In this document: positions 8,388 through 16,732 of the stretch, in pieces
Layout of the letters: every line of letters begins with the position of its first letter
Position numbering within the stretch: position 1 is the stretch's first letter
Source of the DNA: Bacillota bacterium
GTDB taxonomy: Bacteria > Bacillota > Clostridia > Saccharofermentanales > Fastidiosipilaceae
DNA: 64,000 bases
Assembly: GCA_023388435.1 (NCBI GenBank)
Contig: JAEWGG010000037.1
Span: 4,669-68,668 of the forward strand
Reading direction: 5' to 3'
The notes under the pieces: model-generated
Seen by the model: the letters and a program-made list of their open reading frames with translations, nothing else
Told to the model about the DNA's origin: nothing
Database searches by the model: none
Translations under genes and position numbers: made by a program

Positions 8388-10220
8388 TCAGCGATCCTGG
8401 GACTTCGGGTTGACGGCGTCGTCGAGACCCGTTCCAATCAGGTTAATACAGATGACGCAGATACTCAGCACAGCGGCCGGGAAAACCCAGCGCCACCAGT
8501 AGTTGGCCATAACGGTGCTGTCGTTCGCGCCGAGAATCATGTTGCCCCAGGTCGGCTGCGGGGGCTGGACACCGAAGCCGAGGAAGGAGAGCGAGGCCTC
8601 TGTCAGGAGGCTACCCGCGAAGCTCAGGGTCGCCGAAACGATAATGATCGAAATCACGTTCGGGATGATGTGGCGGAAGACTATGGACATCTCACGGATA
8701 CCCATGGCCCGCGCCGCCGTGACAAACTCCTGCTCACGCACGGAGAGGACCTGGGCGCGGATCAGACGCATCAGCTGGACCCAGGAGAGCAGGCCCAGGA
8801 GCACCATGACCAGGTAGATGCGCTGGTTGGAAGTCATGCGGTTGCCGATGATCGAATTCAGGATGATGATGGTCGGCAAGAAGGGCAGGGAGTTGACGAT
8901 CTCGCCAATACGCTGGAGGAGCATGTCCACCTTCCCCCCGAAGAAGCCGGAGATACCACCCAGAATAGTACCGATGATGGTCGAGATAATGACGGCCACA
9001 GTGCCGATGGTCAGGGTCATACGGCCGCCGTTCATCAGGCGGTTGAAGACGTCGCGGCCCAGCTCGTCCGTACCCATCAGGTAACGGGCCTTGCCGCTGG
9101 CGTGGACCTGGCCGTCCTGGTCGACGACGTAGTTCTGGAAGTAATTGGCGTAGACCTGCTTATATTTCTTGTTGCCTGGCAGCTTCAATTCGGTCTGGTG
9201 CAGGGTGTCGTCGCCCCAGGAGACCGCCGTACCGTCCTCCAGAATGGCCACGAAGTGGTAGAGGCCGGCCTGCATGGAAACAACGGGACTCTTCATTTCG
9301 GGAGCCTTATTTTCCCCACGGACCGTGGCGTTGCCCCAGAAGTGGAGCTTGCCCTGGGCGTCGATGGCATAGAAGCTCTTACCCGCGGCGATGATGTCCT
9401 TATAGCCCTTACCCTCGGGGACCTTGGCAGCAGAACCGCCGAAGTCCTTACCCAGGTAGACCACCTGGCCGTCCGTGGTCAGGCCAATGACGCTGTTCAA
9501 GCTGAGGGCCACCTTTTCGATCCGGCCCTGGTATTCGTGACCGTCCAGGTAGTCCGTGTTCATACCGTTGCCGATGAAGACGGTCTCACCTTTTTTTGTC
9601 ACGATGATTGAGAACTGGTTGGAGGCCGCGATCTGCTTGACCTCGGCATTGCGCTTCAGGTCGGCGGGGACGTTCAGCTGGCCCAGACGACGGTTGCCCC
9701 AGGCCACCACCTGGTGGTCCTCAGTCAGACCAATCAGGTGGTTTGAACCGGCCGCCAGCAGCTCAAACTTCTTATCTCTGACTTTCTCCGGGAGCTCGGC
9801 CAGGTCCGGCGTGTTCGCCGGCTTCGTCAGACCCCAGACATGGACCTTCCCCTCCTTGTCTATACCTGCCGAGAAGCCGGAGCCGACCGTAATCAACTGC
9901 GGATTGTCACGCATCTCCGCCGGAATATTCAGGAACTTGGCTCCAGCGGGGATATTGGTCTGGGTGGCCTCAGAATAGGAGAGGTCGACCGGATCCAGAA
10001 TCGGGAAAATGCTCACCATCAGCGCGATGATCACAAAAATCACCAGGGCGACCATCGCCACACGGTTCGCCACGAAGGTCCGCACCACTGTTTTGAAGGG
10101 ACTGACGATCTGCTCCTCCTCCAGGAGGCTGATCTCATTGCGATTGCCAAACAGAAATTTGAAAAGCGGGAGGCCCTTCCTCTTGAGCTTCTGCTCCGCC
10201 ATATTTTTCTTCTTCTCCAT
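8388..10220 (-). CDS. oppC: OppC permease with inserted seven-repeat RCC1/BLIP-II-like propeller
   Basis: Inner-membrane permease of the peptide importer, 610 residues, about twice the usual OppC length (~300). Order: cytoplasmic N-terminus, TM1 (~52-74), extracytoplasmic insert (~105-378), then the usual OppC permease domain beginning LMGTDELGRDVFNRLM and containing the EAA-type loop EFVTAARAMGIREMSIVFRH. The insert has seven ~40-residue repeats of the form IAAGxxHxLALxxDGxVxxWG, starting near residues 109, 154, 196, 236, 275, 314 and 355. Examples are AAGSNHLIGLTEDHQVVAWG and AAGKSFYAIDAQGKLHFWG. Seven blades is the number for RCC1 and BLIP-II propellers. It lies on the outside face, in the loop just before the permease core. 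Both parts are in one uninterrupted frame. I infer a role in docking OppA, peptide or a cell-surface partner. Confidence 0.9.
   Translation of the reverse strand: MEKKKNMAEQKLKRKGLPLFKFLFGNRNEISLLEEEQIVSPFKTVVRTFVANRVAMVALVIFVIIALMVSIFPILDPVDLSYSEATQTNIPAGAKFLNIPAEMRDNPQLITVGSGFSAGIDKEGKVHVWGLTKPANTPDLAELPEKVRDKKFELLAAGSNHLIGLTEDHQVVAWGNRRLGQLNVPADLKRNAEVKQIAASNQFSIIVTKKGETVFIGNGMNTDYLDGHEYQGRIEKVALSLNSVIGLTTDGQVVYLGKDFGGSAAKVPEGKGYKDIIAAGKSFYAIDAQGKLHFWGNATVRGENKAPEMKSPVVSMQAGLYHFVAILEDGTAVSWGDDTLHQTELKLPGNKKYKQVYANYFQNYVVDQDGQVHASGKARYLMGTDELGRDVFNRLMNGGRMTLTIGTVAVIISTIIGTILGGISGFFGGKVDMLLQRIGEIVNSLPFLPTIIILNSIIGNRMTSNQRIYLVMVLLGLLSWVQLMRLIRAQVLSVREQEFVTAARAMGIREMSIVFRHIIPNVISIIIVSATLSFAGSLLTEASLSFLGFGVQPPQPTWGNMILGANDSTVMANYWWRWVFPAAVLSICVICINLIGTGLDDAVNPKSQDR
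9087..9908 (-). other. RCC1/BLIP-II-like repeat domain within oppC
   Basis: DNA coding for residues ~105-378 of OppC. Repeat period is 39-45 residues; the most regular blade starts are 236, 275, 314 and 355. The domain begins after TM1 and ends four residues before the conserved GTDELGRD motif, so it is an insertion in the first external loop, not a terminal fusion. Confidence 0.85.
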
Positions 10221-10232
10221 GCGCGTACTCCC

Positions 10233-11219
10233 TTAATCTGCGATGCGTACTCTCGGGTCCACCAGGCCGTAACTGATATCCATGATCAGGTTGGAGAGCA
10301 GGGCCAGGATGACGTAGAACATCTGAATCGCCATCGCCACGTTCCAGTCCTGCGTATTCAGGGAATCGAGGAAGAACTTGCCAAGGCCATTGATGCTGAA
10401 CATGCTTTCCGTAATCAGTGAGCCGGCAAAAATACCGACCACCCAACCCACGAGGAGGGTGACGACAGGCAGGAGGGCGTTGCGCCAGGCGTGGGAGTAG
10501 ATGACCGTCTTCTCTTTCACGCCCTTGGCCCGGGCGGTGCGGATGTAGTCCATGGACAGGGCGTCGATCATCGCCGCGCGGATGTAGCGGGTCGTACTTG
10601 CCAGGGAGGTCAGAACGAGGACCATCACCGGGAGAACCAGGTGCTTCAGGGTGTCCAGGGTATATGCCCAGCCGCCCTTGGCGATACCTGCCGTATTCAT
10701 ACCCGAAACGGGCAGCCACTGCAGGCGCACGGCAAAGATATAGATGAAAATCAGGGCCACAATAAATATGGGCATACTGACACCGACCAGCGTCACCACC
10801 TGAATGCTGCGGTCGAAGAGGCTATTCTTCTTCACCGCCATGCGAATACCCAGGGGGATCGTGATCAGCAGGGCAAAAATGGTGACGAAAATATTGATCA
10901 GAATCGTGTTCCGCAGGGGGGACATCAGCACCTCTAGGGCCGGCTTGGAATAGCGGCTGCTGAGGCCGAGATCCAGGCGGATCAACTTAAAAAACCATTT
11001 AAAATAGCGCTGAATAATTGGGTCGTCCAGACCCATATTGGCTCGGGTCTGGGCGTAGAGCTCCTGGTACTGCTGGGGTGTCAGCGTATTTTTCATCGGA
11101 AAGATCTCCGCCTTCGCAGGATCGCCCGGGACAAGATTATAGATGGCAAAAATTATCGCCGAAAGTGCGACGAACACCAGGACGATGTATGCAATTCTTT
11201 TTAAAATGTATTTAAGCAC
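10233..11219 (-). CDS. oppB: Oligopeptide ABC transporter permease OppB
   Basis: Second permease, about 328 residues. It begins YILKRIAYIVLVFVALSAI (TM1) followed by the family motif NLVPGDPA. The EAA loop is DYIRTARAKGVKEKTVIYSH and the C-terminal signature GLVDPRVRIAD is present. I prefer the GTG at 11219 because GAGGG lies 6 bases upstream; an in-frame GTG at 11237 would add six residues. It is preceded by a hairpin after oppA and followed by oppC after 12 bases. Confidence 0.92.
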   Translation of the reverse strand: MLKYILKRIAYIVLVFVALSAIIFAIYNLVPGDPAKAEIFPMKNTLTPQQYQELYAQTRANMGLDDPIIQRYFKWFFKLIRLDLGLSSRYSKPALEVLMSPLRNTILINIFVTIFALLITIPLGIRMAVKKNSLFDRSIQVVTLVGVSMPIFIVALIFIYIFAVRLQWLPVSGMNTAGIAKGGWAYTLDTLKHLVLPVMVLVLTSLASTTRYIRAAMIDALSMDYIRTARAKGVKEKTVIYSHAWRNALLPVVTLLVGWVVGIFAGSLITESMFSINGLGKFFLDSLNTQDWNVAMAIQMFYVILALLSNLIMDISYGLVDPRVRIAD

Positions 11220-11270
11220 GTTTTTCCCTCGCAGCACAGCGCGGAAGACCTGGTCATAACATGAATGAAT

Positions 11271-11308
11271 ACAGCAGGCAAATGGGCGCGAGGCCCATTT
11301 GCCGCTGT
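11271..11308 (-). terminator. Hairpin between oppA and oppB (read-through/stabiliser)
   Basis: Near-perfect inverted repeat with arms GGCAAATGGGC and GCCCATTTGCC, extended by ACAGC/GCTGT after a one-base bulge. There is no T run, so I infer a partial terminator or 3' mRNA stabiliser that keeps oppA more abundant than oppBCDF, as is common for importers. Confidence 0.6.
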
Positions 11309-11380
11309 CTTCATCAGTTAGCTAGGCTCAGCTTTCCGCTTATAGCCGGGGCATGGCCCCTGGCTATCTCGCAGCCTCTG

Positions 11381-13324
11381 TTAGTCCTCGATGTGGGCGT
11401 AGAGCAGGCCCTTAGCAGTATCGGAGTTAGAGCTGTTCGCGTAGTTCTTGATCTTCTTGTTAAAGAAGTCATGCACCTGGTTGGAGTAGAGCGGCAGGTC
11501 AGGCAGCAGCTGGTTCCAGCGCTCGATGTACTTCACAAAGCCCTCGACGAACTTATCCTTCTCGTCCGGCTTGACGCGGAAGTAGCTGCTCGACAGCTTC
11601 GCCAGTTCCTCGTCGCGGATGTAGTTCGTGTTCTGACCTTGCTTGATCAGGTCCTCATCCGTGGTGTAGGTGTACTCAGGGACGAAGGCGACCGGGAATC
11701 TCGAGGCCAGGTTGAACATGTGGTAGGCGGGCTCAGCGTACTTGTCACCGGCGCTGCCGTCGCGGTAGATGTAGTTCAGCAGCTCGTCAAACTTCATGAC
11801 ATCCTGCTTGATCTCCATACCCGCGGCCTTCAGATCCTTGTTCTGGACCAGCTTGGTCACCAGGAGGTCGGAGACGGGGTTCTGCTCCGAGGAGCACCAG
11901 CGGATGCTCAGGGGCATCAGCTCATCGTTGACCTTCTTGTAGCGGAGGCCCTCACCGCTGTAAGGGTTGCCGTCCTTATCGAGGGTCCAGCCACCGGCCT
12001 CAAGGACCTTCTTGGCGTTCTCCAGGCTGTAGGAGTAGCTGTTCAGCTTGGAGCTCAGCTCCTTCTCGCCCTGCTTGTAGTACCACTGACCCTCACCGTA
12101 GGGGCCGTTGACGACGTTACCGTGACCCTTAGTAAAGGTCTGGACGAAGTCCTGGCGGTCCAGGAGGTAGGCGATGGCCTGGCGCACTTCCACGAACTGG
12201 GTGGGGCCGAAGTCACAGACGAACTGCAGCTTACCGTAACCCGAACGGGGGTAGTCAACATAGTCAACGTTGGCAGACTCATCGTCGACCATGTTCAGGC
12301 CCTTCTCGATAACCTCACCGTCCATAACCTGGCTGTACATATCGATGGAGCCCGTCTTCAGCTCATCCATGGCCGTGGCGGAGTTAATCTTCTTATAGAT
12401 AATGCGCTCGATGTGCGGCTTCTGGCCCTCGAAGTTACCCTGGAACTCAGGGTTGATCACCAGGGTCTCAGTCTGGTTGGCCTGGTCGAAGCTCTCGACC
12501 ATGTAGGGGCCCGCCACTGGCTGCTTGACATCGAAGCGGGTCTTCTGGATACGGTCCACACAGTTCTCGGCGGTGAAGTTGTCCGAGAAGTACGCGCCGT
12601 TGCCGTCATCCTTGATCTCGACCTCGCCGCCCTTATCGTTCTGCGTCCAGTACTTCCAGGGGAAGGGGCCAACGGCCACGTTCGAATACTCGAAGTAGTG
12701 GGGGGTCTTGCCCTCAGCCAGGGTCACGGAGAAGGTCAGCTTGTCCAGCAGGCGGACACCCTTCATCTCCTTCGTCTTATTGCCGTTGTAGTCCTCCCAG
12801 CCAACATACTGCGAGGCGCCGGACAGGGCCGTCTTGGCCTTCGCTTCGTTCAGCACCGGGTGGCCGAAGAAGATGGCACCTGCGACATAGTCCGCGGCGG
12901 TGATGGCCGAACCATCGCTGTACTTCAGGCCGTCCTTGATGGTGAAGGTGTAGGTGACGGTCTTGTCCTCGTTCTCCTTGCGCACCATCTTCTCCAGAGC
13001 GGTGGGGTTCTCAACATACTCGCCGTCACGGTTCGGCTCGAGGACGCTGTAGCCGCTGAGCAGGCTGCGCGAGATCTCCGCATCCGTACCGCCGTTCTGC
13101 CAGTAGGGAACGGACAGGTCGCCTTTGGGCTCCGTGTCTGTACCGATGACAACCTGGCCTTTTACTTCAATCTTCTTGTCTGAATTTCCATTGTCCGCAT
13201 TTGTAGCCGCTCCGCTCGTAGCGCTGCTGCCACCGCCGCTCTTCTGGCCGCAGGCCGTCAGAACACCGAAGAGCATGCTGCACGCCAGCACCGAAGCAAG
13301 TAGCTTCTTAGACAGTTTTTTCAT
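11381..13324 (-). CDS. oppA: Oligopeptide-binding lipoprotein OppA (SBP family 5)
   Basis: Extracellular peptide receptor of 647 residues. The N-terminus is a lipoprotein signal (MKKLSKKLLASVLACSMLFG, lipobox LTAC at ~22-25) followed by a Gly/Ser linker. Family-5 features include PKGDLSVPYWQNGGTDAEI near the N-terminus, TFTIKDGLKYSDGSAITAAD, and VRQAIAYLLDRQDFVQTF. AGGAGG lies 7 bases before the ATG. It is first in oppABCDF. Upstream, minus-strand TTGATG and TAGGAT 18 bases apart form a weak promoter candidate near 13385-13415. Lgt, which adds the lipid, is encoded at 16.7-17.8 kb. Confidence 0.93.
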   Translation of the reverse strand: MKKLSKKLLASVLACSMLFGVLTACGQKSGGGSSATSGAATNADNGNSDKKIEVKGQVVIGTDTEPKGDLSVPYWQNGGTDAEISRSLLSGYSVLEPNRDGEYVENPTALEKMVRKENEDKTVTYTFTIKDGLKYSDGSAITAADYVAGAIFFGHPVLNEAKAKTALSGASQYVGWEDYNGNKTKEMKGVRLLDKLTFSVTLAEGKTPHYFEYSNVAVGPFPWKYWTQNDKGGEVEIKDDGNGAYFSDNFTAENCVDRIQKTRFDVKQPVAGPYMVESFDQANQTETLVINPEFQGNFEGQKPHIERIIYKKINSATAMDELKTGSIDMYSQVMDGEVIEKGLNMVDDESANVDYVDYPRSGYGKLQFVCDFGPTQFVEVRQAIAYLLDRQDFVQTFTKGHGNVVNGPYGEGQWYYKQGEKELSSKLNSYSYSLENAKKVLEAGGWTLDKDGNPYSGEGLRYKKVNDELMPLSIRWCSSEQNPVSDLLVTKLVQNKDLKAAGMEIKQDVMKFDELLNYIYRDGSAGDKYAEPAYHMFNLASRFPVAFVPEYTYTTDEDLIKQGQNTNYIRDEELAKLSSSYFRVKPDEKDKFVEGFVKYIERWNQLLPDLPLYSNQVHDFFNKKIKNYANSSNSDTAKGLLYAHIED

Positions 13325-13662
13325 GTCTCTCCTCCTTTTAATTCCTAGCGAATTGATACTCAGTCCAATTCATGCCCCGAATCCTACCACAGACCTCTTT
13401 TGCCCATCAAGCATTTCCAGGGCTCTGGAGCAATTTGGTCAGAAAAGCTGCAAAAAAGTTTGCTATATTTTCCATTCGCTCCTTTTCCCGCGATTAAGGG
13501 CCTTATCCAGGCCCGCTGGGCCTTGAAGGGCCATACAGCGAGGGGGGATTCCACGTGGCACAAACATCTGTTCACGCCATGCAGACAACTTTAGCATAAA
13601 AAGCTCGTAAAGGCCAGTTTTTATGCCATGAAGCTCGGCTCATGAATCCTGGCTTGCAAAAA

Positions 13663-13702
13663 TAAAAGAGCGCCCCGGAGTCCAAGTGGCTCCAGGGCGC
13701 TC
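13663..13702 (-). terminator. Terminator after the M24 peptidase gene
   Basis: Arms GAGCGCCCTGGAG and CTCCGGGGCGCTC then TTTTATTTT on minus. The remainder of the 13325-13725 gap holds the oppA upstream region, which includes a small AGGCCC-GCT-GGGCCT hairpin; no gene is seen. Confidence 0.88.
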
Positions 13703-13725
13703 CGCTGCGCGGACTTGTCTGGGAC

Positions 13726-14817
13726 TCAGCTACGGCCAGTGATGAGCAGCTCCTTCGTGGCGCTGGTCAGAATTTCCAGGCCATCCTCGTGGAGCAGGCA
13801 GCTGTCTTCGATGCGCACGCCGCCCAGACCGGGAACGTAGATGCCCGGCTCCACGGTGAGCAGGACTCCTGCCGGCAGGGGCTTGTCCCACTTCGGACTG
13901 AGGCTGGGCAGTTCGTGGATTTCCAGACCCAGGCTGTGGCCCAGGCCATGACCGAAGTAGGGGCCATAGCCAGCCTCTTCGATGATGGAGCGGGCGAAGC
14001 GGTCCCCCTCCTGCCCCGTCATCCCCGCCTTGATGTTCTGTTCGGCATTGATCTGAGCCTTCAAGACCACGTTGTAGATGTCAATGAGCTTCTCATTACT
14101 GTGACCGATAAAAAAGCTACGGGTAATATCCGAGCAGTAGCCCTTGTAGATACAGCCGAAGTCCATGGTCACCATGTCGCCATCTTCCAGGATTTTTTCG
14201 GAAGCCACGCCGTGGGGCATGGCGCCACGCAGACCCGAAGCGCAGATGGTCTCAAAAGAAGGGCCGGCTGCACCGCGTTTCTTCATGTTGTACTCCAGCA
14301 GGGCCGCGGCCTCCAGTTCGGACATGCCCGCATGGAGGCAGGGCCAGGTCTCGGCAAAGGCCTCGTCCGCAATGAGTACGGCCTTGCGAATGTAATCAAG
14401 CTCCTCCGCATCCTTGATCTGACGTAGCTGGGCGAGGTCCTGGGAGATGTTCTCGAGCTCCACATCGGGCAGGGCCTTGTGCAGGGCCAGATAGTCACGG
14501 GCCGAGAGGGCCTCGCCCTCATAGCCCAGACGGCGGATGCGGTGGCGGCGAACATAGTCGTAGATTTCTTCGCGCAGGGGACCAGGGACCTGCTTCACCG
14601 TGTAGGAGAGGCACTGCTCCTGGGCCTGCTCCTTATAACGGCTGTCCACATAGATCCAGGCCTCGTCCTGGGTCAGCAGTATCTCCGAAGTTGTGCCAGA
14701 AAAATCACTCAGATAGCGGCTGTTCTCACGTCCGTAGAGAAAGACCGCCTCAAGGTGACGGCTCGCCATCAGCTCGCGCAGGGCTGCCAGGCGCTTGTCC
14801 ATACGCTCTTTTTTCAT
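13726..14817 (-). CDS. M24 family metallopeptidase (Xaa-Pro aminopeptidase/dipeptidase-like)
   Basis: Dimetal peptidase of 363 residues, with a creatinase-type N-terminal domain (1-~125) and a pita-bread catalytic domain. The five metal ligands are visible in order: Asp in VTMDFG, Asp in YCSDITRSF, His in GHGLGHSLGLEIHE, Glu in LTVEPGIY and Glu in VRIEDS. No signal peptide, so cytoplasmic. Its place directly upstream of the opp operon in the transcription direction suggests it trims imported proline-containing peptides, though the two are separated by a terminator. GAGGAGGAG before the ATG supports the start. The choice between PepP and PepQ activity cannot be made. Confidence 0.9.
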   Translation of the reverse strand: MKKERMDKRLAALRELMASRHLEAVFLYGRENSRYLSDFSGTTSEILLTQDEAWIYVDSRYKEQAQEQCLSYTVKQVPGPLREEIYDYVRRHRIRRLGYEGEALSARDYLALHKALPDVELENISQDLAQLRQIKDAEELDYIRKAVLIADEAFAETWPCLHAGMSELEAAALLEYNMKKRGAAGPSFETICASGLRGAMPHGVASEKILEDGDMVTMDFGCIYKGYCSDITRSFFIGHSNEKLIDIYNVVLKAQINAEQNIKAGMTGQEGDRFARSIIEEAGYGPYFGHGLGHSLGLEIHELPSLSPKWDKPLPAGVLLTVEPGIYVPGLGGVRIEDSCLLHEDGLEILTSATKELLITGRS

Positions 14818-14848
14818 TGTCTCCTCCTCTATTACCTTTATTATTAGA

Positions 14849-14863
14849 TACTATTCTATAGCA
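14849..14863 (-). promoter_or_regulatory. Extended -10 promoter candidate for the M24 peptidase
   Basis: Minus-strand TATGCTATAGAAT contains an extended -10 (TGC then TATAGA). No good -35 is present. Confidence 0.4.
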
Positions 14864-14881
14864 TAAAAAAGAGTTCAGAGA

Positions 14882-15028
14882 AGCCTCTTCCCCACTCAGA
14901 TGCTCCCCCATTCTCTCATATCCACTCAGGTCATCACAGATCGAGACCCATTTTTTGGCACAGTGGATCCGGCTGGACTAAGAGCAAGGAGGAAAAGTGA
15001 AATGCAGCTCGAGCATCTGAGAAGGCTA
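14882..15028. repeat. Long-range inverted repeat, possible structured RNA
   Basis: CTCAGATGCTC (14895-14905) and GAGCATCTGAG (15011-15021) form a perfect 11-bp inverted repeat about 105 bases apart, and flanking AGCCTC/AAGGCT segments extend it with a bulge. The gap 14818-15195 has no convincing gene. I could not match it to a known riboswitch class. Confidence 0.35.
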
Positions 15029-15195
15029 ATTCCCAGCCTCATACCACGCCGCCTTTTTTGTACGGCGCATCTCAGACCAGGCGCCCTTCCGCTGCTTTTC
15101 TGCTAAGTCCATCGCCTCTCCTCATTTTCATCATGTGCGCAGGGCTCCGTTGGGGGCCTACTGGCAACATATGGTATACAGCATACCCGTTTTGT

Positions 15196-15807
15196 TCATC
15201 TGAGGGCTGTCTCCGGAAGGATGGCGACATGGGTATGAGGATAAAACGTTAATTCCTCCTGCTGCAATGATACAAAATATTCATGGTAGACAGCAAATTC
15301 TCGATTCGTCAGATGGATGCAGATCTGCCGCCCGTCACTGTCCTGAAAATACAGGTGGTACAGCGTATAGCTGCCGGAACGCCTCCCCGCCTTACGCTTT
15401 TCACTGTCCGTAGCGATATACGATACGACAGCAGTTTCAGGTCCATGTACCAGATCGGCCATGACTGGATACACGATACGCAGAGAAAGAACGAAAAACG
15501 CCAGCACAATCCCGAGCACATATGAGACACGTCCACATCGATACAGGCAAGGGTGACGTTTAGAGAAGCCGCTGGAACTTTTCCTAGCCCTAATGTGCAG
15601 CAAGCCCCAGCAGAAAAAGGAAGTAGCGAGCAGCGAAATAAGCATTCCGATTATTTTAAATACGAATGCACGCCGACCGATATATACAGAATCGCAGTAA
15701 GCAGATAGACAGAACACCCCAAATGTCAGCAGAATGAGCATCCCCATACAAATGCCTGGGCGGGAGCGAAAACGTGTGCAGCTTGCTTCACTGGCCTTCT
15801 TGAACAT
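15196..15807 (-). CDS. Hypothetical membrane protein, lower GC than neighbours
   Basis: 203 residues. Hydrophobic segments at ~20-37, ~48-68 and ~94-117 are followed by a polar C-terminal region (~125-203) that contains YTLYHLYFQDSDGRQICIHL and YFVSLQQEELTFYPHTHVAI, looking like a small beta-rich external or cytoplasmic domain. No family was recognised. Base composition is visibly less GC-rich than the flanking genes, which may mean recent acquisition. No neighbour is functionally informative. Confidence 0.6.
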   Translation of the reverse strand: MFKKASEASCTRFRSRPGICMGMLILLTFGVFCLSAYCDSVYIGRRAFVFKIIGMLISLLATSFFCWGLLHIRARKSSSGFSKRHPCLYRCGRVSYVLGIVLAFFVLSLRIVYPVMADLVHGPETAVVSYIATDSEKRKAGRRSGSYTLYHLYFQDSDGRQICIHLTNREFAVYHEYFVSLQQEELTFYPHTHVAILPETALR

Positions 15808-15916
15808 ATGCGTCCCCCTGTTTATCAGCTGTCTGCAGGGGCTCTTAGTACAGTCCTCACCCAGGTCCCCAGTTCAGGCCTCGAAGTCCACGGACAGCCC
15901 GTCCTCTGCTCATGAA

Positions 15917-16450
15917 TTAATAGAGTTCATTGTAGGGAAAGGGCAGGGCAAGGCAAAAAAACCAGAGGCGCTCAGCCAGGCGCTTCAGGCGGATATACCA
16001 GGGTTCGTGGCTGTCCACCGGGCGGACCAGCACGGTGCTGACCAGGCCCAGGCCAGCCAAGGCATCGGTGAAGTATTGGTCCCCCAACATCAGCGTCTCA
16101 GAGGGCTTCCGGGAAAAGTCCTGCATGGCCTGGCGCAGGGCCCGTTTGCCGGGCTTCCCCGCCTCCCCGTAGACGGGAATGGCCAGGCCCTGACGCTCCA
16201 GATTCTGAGCCAGGGCCGCCGCCCGCCCCCGCTTGGCATTGGAGACCACGGCCACATCCAGCCCTGCCTCACGCATGGCCCGCAGATGGGCCAGGGCCCC
16301 AGGGCTGGCCTCACGTCGTCCGTGCCCCTGAAGGCAGTTATCCAAGTCGGTCAGTACAAGCCGGTAGCCCTGGCCATAGAGTCGGCGCCAGTCCAAGTCG
16401 GCTACGCTTGAGATGTAGGCCTGGGGCCGCCACTTCGCAGCTGGCATCAT
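15917..16450 (-). CDS. YqeG family HAD-IIIA phosphatase
   Basis: 177-residue HAD-superfamily phosphatase. Motif I is LTDLDNCL (nucleophile Asp and general-acid Asp both present), motif II VVSNA, the Lys in GEAGKPGKRAL, and motif IV MLGDQYFTDALAG. The family usually has Thr after DLDN; here it is Cys. YqeG-type proteins are widespread in Bacillota, with a proposed role linked to ribosome/GTPase genes; the substrate is not established. It follows the tRNA-Pro terminator. GAAGAGG lies upstream of the tandem ATGs. Confidence 0.85.
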   Translation of the reverse strand: MMPAAKWRPQAYISSVADLDWRRLYGQGYRLVLTDLDNCLQGHGRREASPGALAHLRAMREAGLDVAVVSNAKRGRAAALAQNLERQGLAIPVYGEAGKPGKRALRQAMQDFSRKPSETLMLGDQYFTDALAGLGLVSTVLVRPVDSHEPWYIRLKRLAERLWFFCLALPFPYNELY

Positions 16451-16470
16451 GTTTACCTCTTCCCTGATAT

Positions 16471-16541
16471 AAAAAAGACCGGCCCCCGCCAGCAGCAGCC
16501 CCAGCTGGAGACTGCGGCCAGCGGACTAGGGACCGGCCCTC
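16471..16541 (-). terminator. Terminator after tRNA-Pro
   Basis: Outer arms AGGGCCGGTCCC and GGGGGCCGGTCT pair with some G-T pairs around a long loop, followed by TTTTTT on minus. It lies between the tRNA and the YqeG gene. Confidence 0.65.
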
Positions 16542-16544
16542 ATA

Positions 16545-16620
16545 TGGTCGAGGTGACAGGATTCGAACCTGCGACATCCTGCTCCCAAAGCAGGCACGCT
16601 ACCAACTGCGTCACACCTCG
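16545..16620 (-). tRNA. tRNA-Pro (anticodon TGG)
   Basis: 76-nt cloverleaf on minus including an encoded CCA. Acceptor arms are CGAGGTG and CACCTCG with discriminator A, the anticodon stem is CCTGC/GCAGG with loop TTTGGGA (anticodon TGG), and the T arm contains GGTTCGAATCC. The UGG anticodon reads the proline CCN family. Confidence 0.96.
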
Positions 16621-16634
16621 TGCAGACGAAAAAG

Positions 16635-16664
16635 AGTCTAACACAAAGACTTCTGAACTTACAA
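16635..16664 (-). promoter_or_regulatory. Promoter of tRNA-Pro
   Basis: Minus-strand TTGTAA, 18-base spacer, TAGACT, ending about 15 bases before the tRNA 5' end. Confidence 0.55.
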
Positions 16665-16732
16665 GGGCGGGGCGGCGAAGCCGGAGACAAAAATCCGTCC
16701 CCGAAACTCAGCCCGCCCCCCAAGACTAAGCC

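Noticed and set aside
11261..13183. A 640-codon open frame on plus opposite oppA
   Set aside because: Antisense shadow of oppA; no ribosome site or recognisable protein.
13384..13575. A 63-codon minus-strand frame upstream of oppA
   Set aside because: No ribosome site or family; it lies in the oppA upstream region.
15002..15106. A 34-codon plus-strand frame with AAGGAGG nine bases upstream
   Set aside because: Good ribosome site but no promoter, no recognisable peptide, and it overlaps the inverted repeat; left out as a gene.
14818..15195. Possible T-box or riboswitch upstream of the M24 gene
   Set aside because: No T-box GGTGG core, no specifier stem and no known aptamer core could be matched; only the inverted repeat is supported.
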